Origin: Mycolicibacterium austroafricanum
GTDB lineage: Bacteria; Actinomycetota; Actinomycetes; Mycobacteriales; Mycobacteriaceae
Assembly (NCBI RefSeq): GCF_000612725.1
Contig: NZ_HG964454.1
Coordinates: forward strand, 408,897-472,896
Reading direction: 5' to 3'
Length of the DNA: 64,000 nt
The position numbers and the translations under genes are program-made. The notes under the pieces were generated by a model, which did no database searches, was not told the origin of the DNA, and saw nothing but the letters and a program-made list of their open reading frames with translations. Shown piece after piece: positions 44,423-52,196 of the stretch. Position 1 is the first letter of the stretch, and every line of letters starts with the position of its first letter.

Positions 44423-44721
44423 CGCAGGGCAACGACCAGGCGGTGCGCTTTGCTCTCGATCTGCGACACACGCGCAGGTGAGCGGAAAGACTTTCGAAAC
44501 TATTGGGCCACAATCGAAATCGGCGGAAACTGGTAACCCGCGATACTCGATTCGGCCGATTCCTCCGCGGTCGAAGCGGCGTCGCACCATCGGAACAGCC
44601 TCACGGGGGCCGTGCCGATCGTCATACTCAAGTGGGCGAGACGAACCGTCGAGCGATAGCCGCACTGGGGATACTTGTTTGCTGCCTGGCAGTTCGGTTT
44701 AGGTGACTCCCTGGATTGCGC
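44423..44721. other. About 300-bp gap before mazE, no gene
   Basis: A reverse frame reading WCDAASTAEESAESSIAG lacks family recognition. No other coding signal. The MazE operator lies at its right edge. Confidence 0.35.
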
Positions 44722-44733
44722 GTTACATGTAAC
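44722..44733. promoter_or_regulatory. MazE operator candidate GTTACATGTAAC
   Basis: Perfect 12-bp palindrome, ending eight bases before the mazE ATG. Toxin-antitoxin operons are normally repressed by antitoxin at such sites. Confidence 0.7.
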
Positions 44734-44741
44734 ATTGCGGC

Positions 44742-44948
44742 ATGGCAGTGAGGGATAGGGTCGGCGAATACCGGCGGCGGATGCGGGAGCGGGGCCTCCG
44801 GCCGTTGCAGGTCTGGGTGCCTGACGTGCGAACCGAGACTTTTGCGGCGGAGGCGCGTCGCCAGGCTTCGTTGGTTGCACGAGCCGACGAGAGCGGCGAC
44901 GACCAAGACTTCATTGAGGCGATCTCGACGCCATGGGACGAGGAGTGA
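44742..44948 (+). CDS. mazE: MazE-like antitoxin (DUF3018 type)
   Basis: 68 residues: VGEYRRRMRERGLRPLQVWVPDVRTETFAAEARRQASLVA matches the short antitoxins found before MazF toxins in mycobacteria; the acidic end (ESGDDQDFIEAISTPWDEE) is the toxin-binding segment. Overlaps mazF by 16 bases. Confidence 0.85.
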   Translation: MAVRDRVGEYRRRMRERGLRPLQVWVPDVRTETFAAEARRQASLVARADESGDDQDFIEAISTPWDEE

Positions 44949-45277
44949 ACCGAGGAGAGATCTGGACCGTAGCGGGCGGCGTCTACGCGGCGAAGCCACG
45001 TCCGGCAGTGATCGTTCAAGATGACCTCTTTGATGCCACGAGTTCAGTGACTGTTGCTCCGATGACCAGCACGCTGTTGGATGCGCCGCTGATGCGCATT
45101 CGGATAGCCGGCGGAGACGGTCGGCTATCCGGACTTGACCACGATAGCGACGTGATGATCGACAAGCTCACTACCGTGAGAAGGTCGAACGTCCACGTCC
45201 GGGTCGGCCGGCTGACAGCGGAACAAGTCGTCGAGGTCGAGCGGACAATGATGGCGTTTCTTGGCCTTGCCCGATAA
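44933..45277 (+). CDS. mazF: MazF-family endoribonuclease toxin
   Basis: 114 residues: NRGEIWTVAGGVYAAKPRPAVIVQDDLFD, SVTVAPMTSTL and DVMIDKLTTVRRSNV with the basic catalytic patch. MazF cleaves RNA at short motifs. An alternative GTG start at 44945 would overlap the mazE stop by the classic GTGA. Confidence 0.9.
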   Translation: MGRGVNRGEIWTVAGGVYAAKPRPAVIVQDDLFDATSSVTVAPMTSTLLDAPLMRIRIAGGDGRLSGLDHDSDVMIDKLTTVRRSNVHVRVGRLTAEQVVEVERTMMAFLGLAR

Positions 45278-45282
45278 ATGAA

Positions 45283-45300
45283 AACCGTTGGGCAGCAGCG
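45283..45300. repeat. 18-bp direct repeat, right copy
   Basis: Identical to 42639-42656 and again a few bases after a stop codon (mazF, 45277). Confidence 0.85.
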
Positions 45301-45533
45301 CGGCCGAACTCTTTCGCCACATAGCGATACCTGATCCGATCGTCAACGAGGGGATTGCAGGAGATATCAAGGAAGGGCCGGCTCGTCAGTAGCTGGGCCA
45401 CAGTCACTTGCTCGCGAGGGGCGAGTACCTCTACAGCCGGTTTTCCGCTGACCACTTGGCGACGTTCGAGCTCGTCGTGCCCGAGCGTCACGATGTCAGC
45501 CTCGAAGCGCCATCAAGTCCACAAGCTGAGTCG
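45301..45533. other. Degenerate stretch, no intact gene
   Basis: No convincing ORF. Composition is more AT-rich than the flanks. Together with the FAD-dehydrogenase fragment beside it, it reads as decayed coding sequence. Confidence 0.4.
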
Positions 45534-45620
45534 CTAATCTGCAAAGAGGGGGTGGATGGCATCGGGAGAAGCGACCAGTCCGGCCAGGCCCGCCCCGACA
45601 ACGACGACGTCAGCGTCCAT
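45534..45620 (-). pseudogene. Fragment of an FAD-binding dehydrogenase N-terminus
   Basis: Reads MDADVVVVGAGLAGLVAS, then PDAIHPLFAD and a stop: the beta-alpha-beta FAD/NAD site (GxGxxG) of a KstD-like/fumarate-reductase-type dehydrogenase cut off after 28 codons. The rest of the gene is missing. Confidence 0.6.
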
Positions 45621-45659
45621 GGCGCTGACGCTATCGGCTAGCACCTCGGGCTCAGACGT

Positions 45660-46211
45660 TCATTTCAATGGCTGGGGCGTGAAGGTGACGTCGACACCGC
45701 CCACGGTCATCGTCACCTGACCTTCCATCACCATCACCAGCGCCGCAATCCGTCGATCGACAGTCTGAGCCAGCTGCTGCACCGGCTCATGCGGTATCTG
45801 CACCACAGACAGGTTCGGCAGTCCCGCCACTTTGGGTCCCACGGTGCGCCACCAGGTGGCCACGCCGGCGGCGAACGGGAACAGCACCACCTGGTCGGCC
45901 TGGCTGGCCGCCTTACCCAAGGCGCGTCCGTCGGGCTGGCCAACGTTGACCCACTCCAGGATCCGGCCCGTGTAGTCCGCGAGCCGCAAGTCCGGTACGC
46001 CAGGGGTGGACAGGCCCGCCCCGAACGCCAACTCACCGTCGACGTCGCTGAGCCGGTGTGCGCGCAGCCCAAACGCCAACAACCGCATCACCATCCGCTC
46101 ATCGGTCTCACTGGGATGACGGGCCATGGTCAGCGTGTGATCGGCGTAGTAACCGTGATCGACATCGGAGACACCAAGTTCGACTTTGAACACTGTTGCA
46201 GAAAGAGCCAC
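45660..46211 (-). CDS. yaeQ: YaeQ family protein
   Basis: 183 residues: MALSATVFKVELGVSDVDHGYYADHTLTMARHPSETDERMVMRLLAFGL is the YaeQ start, LSTPGVPDLRLADYTGRILEWVNVGQPD the PD-(D/E)XK-like core. YaeQ has a nuclease-like fold; its role is unproven. The last recognisable chromosomal-type gene before the mobile island. Confidence 0.88.
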   Translation of the reverse strand: MALSATVFKVELGVSDVDHGYYADHTLTMARHPSETDERMVMRLLAFGLRAHRLSDVDGELAFGAGLSTPGVPDLRLADYTGRILEWVNVGQPDGRALGKAASQADQVVLFPFAAGVATWWRTVGPKVAGLPNLSVVQIPHEPVQQLAQTVDRRIAALVMVMEGQVTMTVGGVDVTFTPQPLK

Positions 46212-46356
46212 GTCATATTGTCCACCCAGGTGTTGTTCCCCGAGCAGTCAGGCCGCTTCGAGTGGTCAGGCAGCCGCGCTGGCCGTTGGATCGAGTCGCC
46301 ACCGTGAGGGGCATTCGGAACGTCGCGTGATTCATCAGACCGAAACGGTGTACTTA

Positions 46357-46384
46357 AGTTGACATAATGTGGCTTATCGGTGAA
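46357..46384. repeat. Dif-like site 1 (weak)
   Basis: AGTTGACATAA-TGTGGC-TTATCGGTGAA: the conserved inner ATAA-N6-TTAT of Xer recombination sites with a 6-bp centre; outer arms are poorly symmetric. Possible attachment site of the adjacent tyrosine recombinase. Confidence 0.3.
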
Positions 46385-46501
46385 ACGGTATGCAGGCATT
46401 TCCGGCGGGTACGGCAGCTGGCATGAACTCGGATGTCCGATCCGGAACTAGTTGGGAGTAATCCGGGAAAACCTGGTAGCTGTCCGATTTCTCGCCCTCC
46501 G

Positions 46502-46660
46502 TTCCAGAACTATCTGACAGTGACACCCCGCCCAGGTCCCTGCCCATGCAGCTGCGGAACTTCGGCCGGCGTGGCCATGGCGCTGAGTCTGAATCCATGA
46601 CTATCTGACAGCGCCGGACAGGACGATCGACGGTTCAGAACTACCTGACAGCGGCGGACA
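46502..46660. repeat. Three direct repeats resembling a solitary IS21/Mu-type transposon end
   Basis: Copies of (A)CTA(T/C)CTGACAG at 46510, 46601 and 46641; the last two extend to GCGCCGGACA and GCGGCGGACA and the first is preceded, like the third, by CAGAA. Read outward, the outermost ends in CA (46660), so a lost element would have lain to the left. Repeated transposase sites of this kind mark IS21-, Tn7- and Mu-type ends. No istA/istB gene is present. Confidence 0.5.
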
Positions 46661-46696
46661 CTCTGCGCCTTCGAGGTCCACAGTGAACCGCCTAAT

Positions 46697-46711
46697 ACGT
46701 CACTGTGACGT
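46697..46711. promoter_or_regulatory. Palindrome ACGTCAC-T-GTGACGT
   Basis: Perfect 15-base palindrome 107 bp before the recombinase start. Either an operator for the recombinase gene or part of its attachment site. Confidence 0.45.
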
Positions 46712-46768
46712 TATGTAGATGGTGCACCGTCCCCTGTTCACGCAGGCTGGAGCCGCGTAAGACGCAAT

Positions 46769-46796
46769 AATATGGATAACGTTGATTATCCATCTT
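46769..46796. repeat. Dif-like 11-6-11 site immediately before the tyrosine recombinase
   Basis: AATATGGATAA-CGTTGA-TTATCCATCTT: 11-bp arms with one mismatch around a 6-bp centre, including the ATAA-N6-TTAT inner motif of Xer/dif sites. 21 bp upstream of the GTG of the recombinase. The symmetry is seen; function as its core site is inferred (operator is the alternative). Confidence 0.55.
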
Positions 46797-46817
46797 TTAC
46801 GTGCGAGGCTTGACCGC

Positions 46818-47903
46818 GTGCCGCACGAGACCGATCCCGGCTACTCCGTCACCGAAGGCTTTGCCGAAGCTGCTGCCGTCGCGCAGACCGTCAACGAGAT
46901 CCCCGAGTGGTTCCAGCAGTTCTTGGATCACCGGCAGGCAAGTAAACCCTCGGCGCACACGATGAAGGCCTATCGGCGCGACTTCGTTGCCATTGCCAAT
47001 CTGCTTACCGGTGGTGAGCCGGTCCGTCTCAGTCCAGCTGACATAACTCGCGATTCGATGCGTACAGCGTTCGCGGCGTTTGCAGCCGACCACGAGGCGG
47101 CATCCATCCGACGCTGCTGGTCCACGTGGAATGTGTTGTGCACCTTCCTCTATACAAACGAGTTGTTGGCGGCCAACCCCATGCAGCTCGTTGGACGACC
47201 GAAGTTGAAGAAGCCGATGCCGAAAGCCCTCCCCCGAACAGCGGTTGAAGCCCTGCTCTCTGCTGTCACGCAGGAGTCCGATGCTCGCCGAACAGATTGG
47301 AAAGAAAGAGATCTCGCAGTCATTCTCACTGCACTCCTCGCGGGACTGCGGGCCGAAGAACTCCGCCTGGTCGACGTCGGTGACATACGGACGCTCGACG
47401 ATGGCTCCGCGGTGATTAATGTGAAAGGCAAAGGCGGCAAGGAACGCAACGTCCCCATCGAATCAGCCCTGCTGGAGGTGATCGGTACGTATATGGACAG
47501 TCGTGCCGGACGATTTCCTCAGGGCAAAAAGCGCACATCGTCGCCGAAGGGTACGCCATTGTCGGGCTGGCCACATTCCGCCCCGCTATTCGTCGGTCGG
47601 GACGGTGAACGGATGACGCGTGGCACTCTACAGTCACGTATCAAGCGCGCGTTCAAACGCGCAGGGCCGGACGCGCGCCCCGTACCCGGCGCCCTGGTGC
47701 ACGGACTTCGCCATACCTATGCAACTGAGCTCGCGACCTCGAATGTCAGCGTCTACACACTGATGAAACTCCTCGGACATGAGTCGATGACGACATCGCA
47801 GCGTTACGTTACGGCGGCGGGGATTGAAACACGAAGTGCGGCAGCGCAAAATCAGCTTTACTCCCTATTGACCGAACAACGGGAGGACGATGGGACCAGC
47901 TGA
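46818..47903 (+). CDS. Tyrosine recombinase/integrase (Xer-like)
   Basis: 361 residues. N-terminal SAM-like domain (EWFQQFLDHRQASKPSAHTMKAYRRDF) and catalytic domain: first Arg in LLAGLRAEELRLVD, Lys in NVKGKGGKERNVP, HGLRHTYATELA, LLGHESMTTSQRYV with the nucleophilic tyrosine. Strand exchange at att/dif-type sites. A TTG start at 46782 falls inside the dif-like site; the GTG at 46818 is preferred. The small gene at 47949 follows after 45 bp. Confidence 0.88.
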   Translation: MPHETDPGYSVTEGFAEAAAVAQTVNEIPEWFQQFLDHRQASKPSAHTMKAYRRDFVAIANLLTGGEPVRLSPADITRDSMRTAFAAFAADHEAASIRRCWSTWNVLCTFLYTNELLAANPMQLVGRPKLKKPMPKALPRTAVEALLSAVTQESDARRTDWKERDLAVILTALLAGLRAEELRLVDVGDIRTLDDGSAVINVKGKGGKERNVPIESALLEVIGTYMDSRAGRFPQGKKRTSSPKGTPLSGWPHSAPLFVGRDGERMTRGTLQSRIKRAFKRAGPDARPVPGALVHGLRHTYATELATSNVSVYTLMKLLGHESMTTSQRYVTAAGIETRSAAAQNQLYSLLTEQREDDGTS

Positions 47904-47948
47904 GAACGAAGCGATCCGTGTGCCCCAAGGACGAAGGAAGGCCTCGCA

Positions 47949-48260
47949 ATGAGTAAGCGAGTGAGCCTGATTCTCCGCGACGCAGACGAGGCGATGATCG
48001 CTCCCTTCCTCCATCGGGGCTCGCCAGCTTTCGAGGTCCTGCGACAGTGGGCAGACCACAGTGACCATGCCTCGGGGGACATCAGCTCGGATGCCGCCGT
48101 ACTGCGAATTCTGCTTCGGGTGGGCGCCGAGGCTATGCACGAACAAATCCTGGATGCTGGCTACGCCCAGCTTGCGTCCGAGTTCAATAGCGCATCAACA
48201 AGAATCGAGCGACTGGCCGCACGGGGTCGTTCTGCGCCCCAGACCGACGAGCTCAGATGA
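47949..48260 (+). CDS. Small helical protein downstream of the recombinase
   Basis: 103 residues, SKRVSLILRDADEAMIAPFL, a helical middle and a basic/polar end. Not recognised; the N-terminus resembles ribbon-helix-helix-like antitoxins in length but lacks a clear motif. Its stop lies 10 bp before the Tn-A terminus. Confidence 0.6.
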   Translation: MSKRVSLILRDADEAMIAPFLHRGSPAFEVLRQWADHSDHASGDISSDAAVLRILLRVGAEAMHEQILDAGYAQLASEFNSASTRIERLAARGRSAPQTDELR

Positions 48261-48265
48261 GCCCG

Positions 48266-48270
48266 CTTGC
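48266..48270. repeat. Target-site duplication CTTGC, left copy
   Basis: CTTGC directly before the TGTCAG terminus of Tn-A, duplicated at 56334-56338. A 5-bp duplication is the hallmark of Tn7/Mu/Tn5053-type transposition. Confidence 0.9.
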
Positions 48271-48347
48271 TGTCAGTTCTCATCCGATCTGAAGCATTCT
48301 CATTTGATGTGACACATCGGCGCGCCTTTCTCATTTGATCTGATACA
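48271..48347 (+). repeat. Left end of Tn-A with three transposase-binding sites
   Basis: TTCTCATYYGATSTGA at 48277, 48297 and 48328, all the same orientation, the outermost preceded by TGTCAG. They precede tnsA by 20-90 bp, so TnsB binding probably also represses the operon; TGATAC at 48341 is a likely -10 element. Confidence 0.8.
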
Positions 48348-48365
48348 GCCGGTACCGTTCTGGGC

Positions 48366-49103
48366 ATGTCGATGCTGGCCGGTGATGCTGTTGCCGCGGG
48401 CCGGTGCGATGCGGTGTTTGAGGTAGCCGACGTGGATGGGACTTCCCGTCTTCCATTGGAGTTGGCTCATGGGATCCGGTTCGATGTCGATTGCGAGCCG
48501 GTGCGGTCGTTTCCGTCGTTTCGTGGGCAACGGAATTTTCCTGGGCTGTGGTGGTTCGCGACGACGCGCCGGCACATCGGTTATGAATCGTGGGTTGAGC
48601 GGGATCAGCTGATGGCATTGGATGCTAATCCTGAAACCGTTGGCGTTGCCTCCCAACCTTTTCGGCTGCGATGGCCCGATGGCCGTCATCATGTGCCCGA
48701 CTACTACGCTCGCAGATCCGACGGCACGGTCGTGATCGTCGATGTTCGTCCCGATGACCGGATTCCTGAGTCTGATGCGGAGTTGTTCGCCCGCTCGGAG
48801 GTCGTGTGCATTGCGGCCGGCTGGCAGTACCGGCGCGTCGGTGTATTGGACCCTGTGCTGGCGGCGAACCTGCGGTGGCTGTCTGGGTACCGGCATCCGA
48901 GAGCGTTGCGACCTGGCGTGGCGGCAGAACTGTTGAGCTGTTTCGCCCGCGAGCAGCCCCTTCTGGAGGGCGCGACGGCGGTGGGCGACCCGCTGGTGGT
49001 GCTGCCTGTGCTGTTCCATCTGCTCTGGCATCGACGCTTGGTGGTCGATCTGTCCCGGACGGTCCTCGACGATCGGACGGCAGTGAGCGCGGCAGCGTTA
49101 TGA
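48366..49103 (+). CDS. tnsA: TnsA-like transposase endonuclease subunit (Tn-A)
   Basis: 245 residues. PD-(D/E)XK endonuclease core: HIGYESWVERD (Glu 74), HHVPDYYARRSDG (Asp 112) and VVIVDVRP, where the canonical catalytic lysine position is Arg 128. TnsA makes the 5'-strand cuts that turn copy-in into cut-and-paste. The C-terminal half (about 145-245) would contact TnsC. Stop overlaps the tnsB start (ATGA). Confidence 0.82.
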   Translation: MSMLAGDAVAAGRCDAVFEVADVDGTSRLPLELAHGIRFDVDCEPVRSFPSFRGQRNFPGLWWFATTRRHIGYESWVERDQLMALDANPETVGVASQPFRLRWPDGRHHVPDYYARRSDGTVVIVDVRPDDRIPESDAELFARSEVVCIAAGWQYRRVGVLDPVLAANLRWLSGYRHPRALRPGVAAELLSCFAREQPLLEGATAVGDPLVVLPVLFHLLWHRRLVVDLSRTVLDDRTAVSAAAL

Positions 49104-51193
49104 GTTCGCTTCGAGGCGGTGTGATCCGTGAAGGCGATGAAATCCGTCTAGGTTCACGGGTTTTCACGGTCGCAAGTCTGGCCGGAGGATCGGTACGGCT
49201 TGTCGACGCTGTTGGTGAACGCACAACCGTTCCCCTGTCGATGGTATTGGCCGATTCGACTCTGGAGGTTCTGGCGGGGTCACGACCGGTGCTGTGGTCT
49301 GTTGAGGCGCTCGAAGGTGTCCCCGAGGAGGTCGCTGATCGCGCACGATGGTGGGAGCAGCACATCGTTGAGGTATTGACCGGGCGCCGACCCGAAAGTC
49401 CGCCTGGGCAGCCAATCCGGCCAGAGTTCGATCCGGCGGTCCGATCCCTTCGCCAGAGGGAGCTGACCAAGCTTGAGGAGCTTCGAGCAGCCGGTCACGA
49501 TCTGGCGTTGATCACCCTGCAGCGTCAGCGATCTCGCTACGAGGCCAAAGGTCTTCTGGGATTGGTGGACGGCCGCTATCTCGCCAAACGTCCAGTGTTG
49601 GGCCGTGTCGATGAGCGTGTCGTTGCCGTGGTCCGGCGTCTGATCGACAACGAAACTGAGCTATCAACCGGCACGGTGAGCAGACTTCAGCGCAAGCTGG
49701 AGAAGGCGCTGTTGGCCGAATACGGTCCCGACGACGCCCCGAAGGCCCCGTCACAGGCGACCTTCTACCGGCTCGTCAAACGCCTGGAGGAAGGCAAACA
49801 CACCTTCGGTTCCGCCCGTACTCGCAGGTCATTGGCCAAGCAACCCGACGGCCCCTTCGGCACGGTAACCGCGGCCCGTCCCGGTGAAATGGTGGAAATC
49901 GACTCCACCCCGCTGGACGTGCGGGTGGTCCTTGACGACGGTGTAGTCGATCGGGTGGAGCTGACCGCCATGGTCGACAACGTCACCCGCTCGATCCCGG
50001 CGGCAGTTCTGCGGCCCACCACCAAGGCCGTCGATGCCGCGCTGCTGTTGGCCAAGGCGCTGACCCCAGAGCCGATGCGCCCGGGTTGGTCCGATGCGTT
50101 GCGGTTGTCACGCTCGGTGTTGCCGCATCGGCGTTTGACCGATATCGATCAACGGCTCGCCGATGCCGCGGCTCGCCCGGTGATCGCTCCCGAGACCATC
50201 GTCTGTGATCACGGGAAAGCGTTTCTCTCCAAGACATTTGAGCAGGCGTGCTGCTCACTGGGCATCAACCTGCAACCCGCTCATCCGGATCAGCCCACCG
50301 ACAAACCGAAGGTGGAACGCACCCTGCAGTCGGTGGGTACATTGTTCGCCCAGTATGTCGCCGGGTATGTCGGTTCCAGCGTGGAACGTCGCGGCAAGAA
50401 CGCCGACCAGGACGCAGTGTGGTCGCTGGTGGAACTGCAGGCGTTGCTCGATGAGTGGCTCGTCGCGGTGTGGCAGAACCGTCCCCACGACGGACTACGT
50501 GACCCGGTGACCCCGGGCAAAGCGCTGACGCCGAACGAGAAGTTCGCGGCCCTGGTCGAAGTCGCTGGTTACGTCCCGGTGCCTCTGAGCGCTGATGCTT
50601 ACATCGAGTTGTTGCCCGCGACGTGGCGCACCATCGGCTCAGCGGGTATCCGGGTCAATCACCGGACCTACGATGCCCGGGCATTGAACCCGTACCGGCG
50701 AGTCGACTCTGGGGTTCGTTCCCGCAACGGCCGGTGGGAGGTTCATTACGACCCCTATGACGTCTCTCAGATTTGGGTTCGCAATCACCACGACGACGGT
50801 TGGATCACCGCGACCTGGACCCACATGCGCACCGCTGCAGTGCCGTTCGGGGACACCGTGTGGAAACAGGCCCAAGCGATCGTCGCCGAAAGGGGCGCAG
50901 ATCCGGTGACCGAAGCCGAGATCGCGGCGGCGGCCGACGCCCTGCTGGACCGTGCCGAACGCGGCCCCGACACCCAGCAGGACCCGCCAGCAGCTCGACG
51001 CGCAGCCGCCAGGGCCCGATCCATCCCCGAGCCGTCCTGGCCACACCCCAGTGTCGAGGGCACCAACCAGAACCAGGAACCGTCTGAGGTGAGCACCGAC
51101 AGGCCAGCGAACTCCGACGATGACGATCTTGCTGATGTCATCCCGTTGCCGGTGTTCGACGCACGTAAGGAGGCCGAGCAGTGGCATTGGTGA
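49100..51193 (+). CDS. tnsB: TnsB/MuA-like DDE transposase (Tn-A)
   Basis: 697 residues from ATG 49100. Catalytic triad Asp 268 (MVEIDSTPLD), Asp 370 (IVCDHGKAFLS) and Glu 406 (KPKVERTLQ), followed by a beta-barrel and an acidic/proline tail (about 610-697) that binds TnsC in this family. N-terminal region (about 120-250) holds HTH elements for end recognition. Joins 3' ends to target DNA. Overlaps tnsC by 13 bases. Confidence 0.92.
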   Translation: MSSLRGGVIREGDEIRLGSRVFTVASLAGGSVRLVDAVGERTTVPLSMVLADSTLEVLAGSRPVLWSVEALEGVPEEVADRARWWEQHIVEVLTGRRPESPPGQPIRPEFDPAVRSLRQRELTKLEELRAAGHDLALITLQRQRSRYEAKGLLGLVDGRYLAKRPVLGRVDERVVAVVRRLIDNETELSTGTVSRLQRKLEKALLAEYGPDDAPKAPSQATFYRLVKRLEEGKHTFGSARTRRSLAKQPDGPFGTVTAARPGEMVEIDSTPLDVRVVLDDGVVDRVELTAMVDNVTRSIPAAVLRPTTKAVDAALLLAKALTPEPMRPGWSDALRLSRSVLPHRRLTDIDQRLADAAARPVIAPETIVCDHGKAFLSKTFEQACCSLGINLQPAHPDQPTDKPKVERTLQSVGTLFAQYVAGYVGSSVERRGKNADQDAVWSLVELQALLDEWLVAVWQNRPHDGLRDPVTPGKALTPNEKFAALVEVAGYVPVPLSADAYIELLPATWRTIGSAGIRVNHRTYDARALNPYRRVDSGVRSRNGRWEVHYDPYDVSQIWVRNHHDDGWITATWTHMRTAAVPFGDTVWKQAQAIVAERGADPVTEAEIAAAADALLDRAERGPDTQQDPPAARRAAARARSIPEPSWPHPSVEGTNQNQEPSEVSTDRPANSDDDDLADVIPLPVFDARKEAEQWHW

Positions 51194-52194
51194 GTCCGAT
51201 CAGTCAACTCGAGGAGCGCCGGCAGCCGACGACAACCCTGGAAGGGTGGCGACGGTTCATTGACGCTGACCGGCCTGAATTCACCTTGCTGCCCGACCAA
51301 GACTGGTCCGATCTCGACGATGCTGATCGGATCGCCTACAACGAGGCCAGGGTGGCCCACCATTCCGAGCTCGTCGTGGTGACCACCTCGGCGATCCAGA
51401 AGATCACCAACGAGGGTCAGCTGCTCACTTTGCTGAATCAACGCGAGATCGGCGCCCGGCGAGGGCTGATCGTCTCCGGTGGCGCAGCCACCGGAAAGAC
51501 CACGGCCATCAAACAACTCGGCCGGTTCCACGAACTTCGGATCCGCACCCGTTACTCGGACAAAACCCGCATCCCTGTCGTCTACGTGACCGCTCCACCG
51601 AAGGGCTCAGCACGCAAGCTCGCAATGGAATTCGCCCGCTTCCTCGGGCTTCCACCGGTACGACGGATGAACGTCACCGATATCGCCGACGCGGTGTGCC
51701 AAGTGCTCATCGATGCGCGTACCGACATAGTGGTCGTCGACGAGATCCATAACCTCAATCTCGATACCCGTGCCGGAGAAGAACTTTCCGATCACCTCAA
51801 GTACTTCACCGAACACCTGCCCGCGACCTTCGTCTACGCCGGCATTGACGTCGAACGCTCCGGAGTGTTTACCGGTACTCGCGGCCGCCAGCTTGCCGGG
51901 CGCTGCGGTGTCATCAACACAGCGGCCTTCCCGTATGGGCAGGAGTGGCGGGCTCTGGTCGCCGCGATGGAGGGAACCCTGCGACTGCACCGACACGAGC
52001 CGGGCACGCTCGTGCGCCAGACGAAACACCTGCACCAGCGCACCGGCGGAATGATCGGAAGCCTCGCCCACCTCATCCGCTCGGCAGCCATCCGGGCAAT
52101 GCTGGACCACACCGAACACATCGACCGCGAGGGCTTGGACAGCGTCCTCATCGACTACGCGGCTCAGGCCTCAGCCCAACGCAGCGCCGGATAG
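51181..52194 (+). CDS. tnsC: TnsC/TniB-like AAA+ ATPase (Tn-A)
   Basis: 337 residues. Walker A SGGAATGKTT (Lys 106), Walker B IVVVDEIHNL (Asp 187, Glu 188), arginine-containing sensor region RGRQLAGRCG. Regulates target choice and activates TnsB. TniQ begins three bases after the stop. Confidence 0.9.
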   Translation: MALVSPISQLEERRQPTTTLEGWRRFIDADRPEFTLLPDQDWSDLDDADRIAYNEARVAHHSELVVVTTSAIQKITNEGQLLTLLNQREIGARRGLIVSGGAATGKTTAIKQLGRFHELRIRTRYSDKTRIPVVYVTAPPKGSARKLAMEFARFLGLPPVRRMNVTDIADAVCQVLIDARTDIVVVDEIHNLNLDTRAGEELSDHLKYFTEHLPATFVYAGIDVERSGVFTGTRGRQLAGRCGVINTAAFPYGQEWRALVAAMEGTLRLHRHEPGTLVRQTKHLHQRTGGMIGSLAHLIRSAAIRAMLDHTEHIDREGLDSVLIDYAAQASAQRSAG

Positions 52195-52196
52195 CA

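Noticed and set aside
44500..44880. 126-residue reverse ORF over mazE
   Set aside because: Overlaps mazE on the other strand and shows no family motif; mazEF explains the region.
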